From the NCBI GenBank assembly GCA_022747635.1, contig JAKTNV010000006.1, forward strand, positions 64,371,090 through 64,435,089: a stretch of DNA of 64,000 bases. Direction: 5' to 3'. The position numbers and the translations under genes are program-made. Of the stretch, positions 63,401 to 64,000 are shown piece by piece. The notes beneath the pieces are model-generated. The model was not told where the DNA came from, did not search any database, and worked only from the letters and a program-made list of their open reading frames with translations. The stretch's first letter is position 1, and every line of letters starts with the position of its first letter. The stretch comes from Hetaerina americana. Lineage: Eukaryota; Arthropoda; Insecta; Odonata; Calopterygidae.

Positions 63401-64000
63401 GGTCCATTCACTGGTTTGTGTTTTACACGATAATACTATATAAATCAAACTGTGAATTTCAGTAAATTTAAAAAAGTCAATAATTATTTCAAGAAATAAA
63501 GTACCATTGAATTTTGCTTTTTTCGTCCTAAGTTCATCTTCTGTTAGCAGTTGCAGCCTTAAACCAGCATTGTTAAATTAATTCTCATTTTCTAACTTTT
63601 ATATATATATATATATATATATATAATGATAGAAACTTAAATCAATATTTCATTTAAATTAATATTATAACTTTGGTGAGTAACATTATTCTTTTGTGGT
63701 AAGTCGGCAAGTGTGGACATTTTCATTTTTTACAACCTAGAACAAGAGACAAGAGGTGTCGTTATGCAGCAGGTCAACACGGTAGCCTTTGTTAGTTTTC
63801 TGATATTGTTATTCCTGTCCATTCTTTCATTGGGACCTTATTTGGCTTAGCTCTGAATTATACTTTCCCAGAGAAATGTTTGTTTCCTTAAAAGCGTGAC
63901 AATCCCTTCACCTCCACACGATACTATCTCACAAATCTACTGCTAGCAAATCAACGATGTGGAAACGCAAAATTTTCACTTTCTCGATTAATCGTCGAAA
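60401..64000. other. Gene-free AT-rich DNA to the end of the window
   Basis: No gene was recognised. The ORF at 61382-61741 (plus, 119 codons, Phe/Leu/Asn-rich) is typical of random AT-rich sequence. The only clear repeat is the TA run at 63599-63625. Confidence 0.5.
63599..63625. repeat. (TA)n microsatellite
   Basis: About 13 uninterrupted TA units. Confidence 0.95.

Overview
The window looks like nuclear DNA from an arthropod, most likely an insect. It is AT-rich, full of TA/CA microsatellites and long polypyrimidine or polypurine patches, and carries non-LTR retrotransposon remnants, tRNA-derived repeats and a Ty3/Gypsy element with a baculovirus-F-type envelope gene, a combination typical of insects. 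I found no host protein-coding gene, rRNA gene or convincing functional tRNA gene. Almost everything that can be named is mobile or repetitive.

Layout. 1-28 kb: mostly anonymous AT-rich DNA with pyrimidine-rich patches on the + strand, a tRNA-like SINE remnant (about 2.2-2.45 kb), a decayed Jockey/CR1-like reverse transcriptase tail (about 3.9-4.4 kb), a TA/CA microsatellite, and a striking cluster (5.5-6.65 kb) of three copies of a 368-bp unit, each with a nearly perfect tRNA cloverleaf, two of them head-to-head as a 300-bp inverted repeat. 28-34 kb: a LINE graveyard. An open 3' fragment of one RT family sits inside a TA microsatellite (28.4-29.4 kb), two decayed copies of the same family follow (30.7-31.1 kb plus, 31.66-32.29 kb minus), then a different decayed RT (32.87-33.76 kb minus). 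Copies of another dispersed repeat lie at 29.8-30.2 and 36.2-37.8 kb.

41.34-51.03 kb: a complete 9,688-bp Ty3/Gypsy endogenous-retrovirus-like element on the minus strand. It has two 656-bp LTRs that look identical base for base, a 4-bp target duplication (CTAC), a tRNA-Leu-like primer binding site and a polypurine tract. Gag carries three zinc knuckles. The gag-pol overlap holds a textbook -1 frameshift cassette (GGGAAAT, 7-nt spacer, GC-rich hairpin). The single long pol frame is intact (protease, RT, RNase H, integrase) and contains five near-identical copies of a 165-bp repeat between protease and RT. A small proline-rich ORF of unknown function lies between pol and env. Env keeps a fusion-peptide-like region and a membrane anchor but is interrupted by one in-frame TGA and has no visible N-terminal subunit or signal peptide. 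The identical LTRs imply a very recent insertion by an element that can probably make Gag and Pol but not a normal Env from this copy.

51-64 kb: anonymous DNA with purine-rich and GC-rich patches, a possible TATA-type promoter near 54.37 kb and a GC/CpG-rich block at 59.5-60.4 kb.
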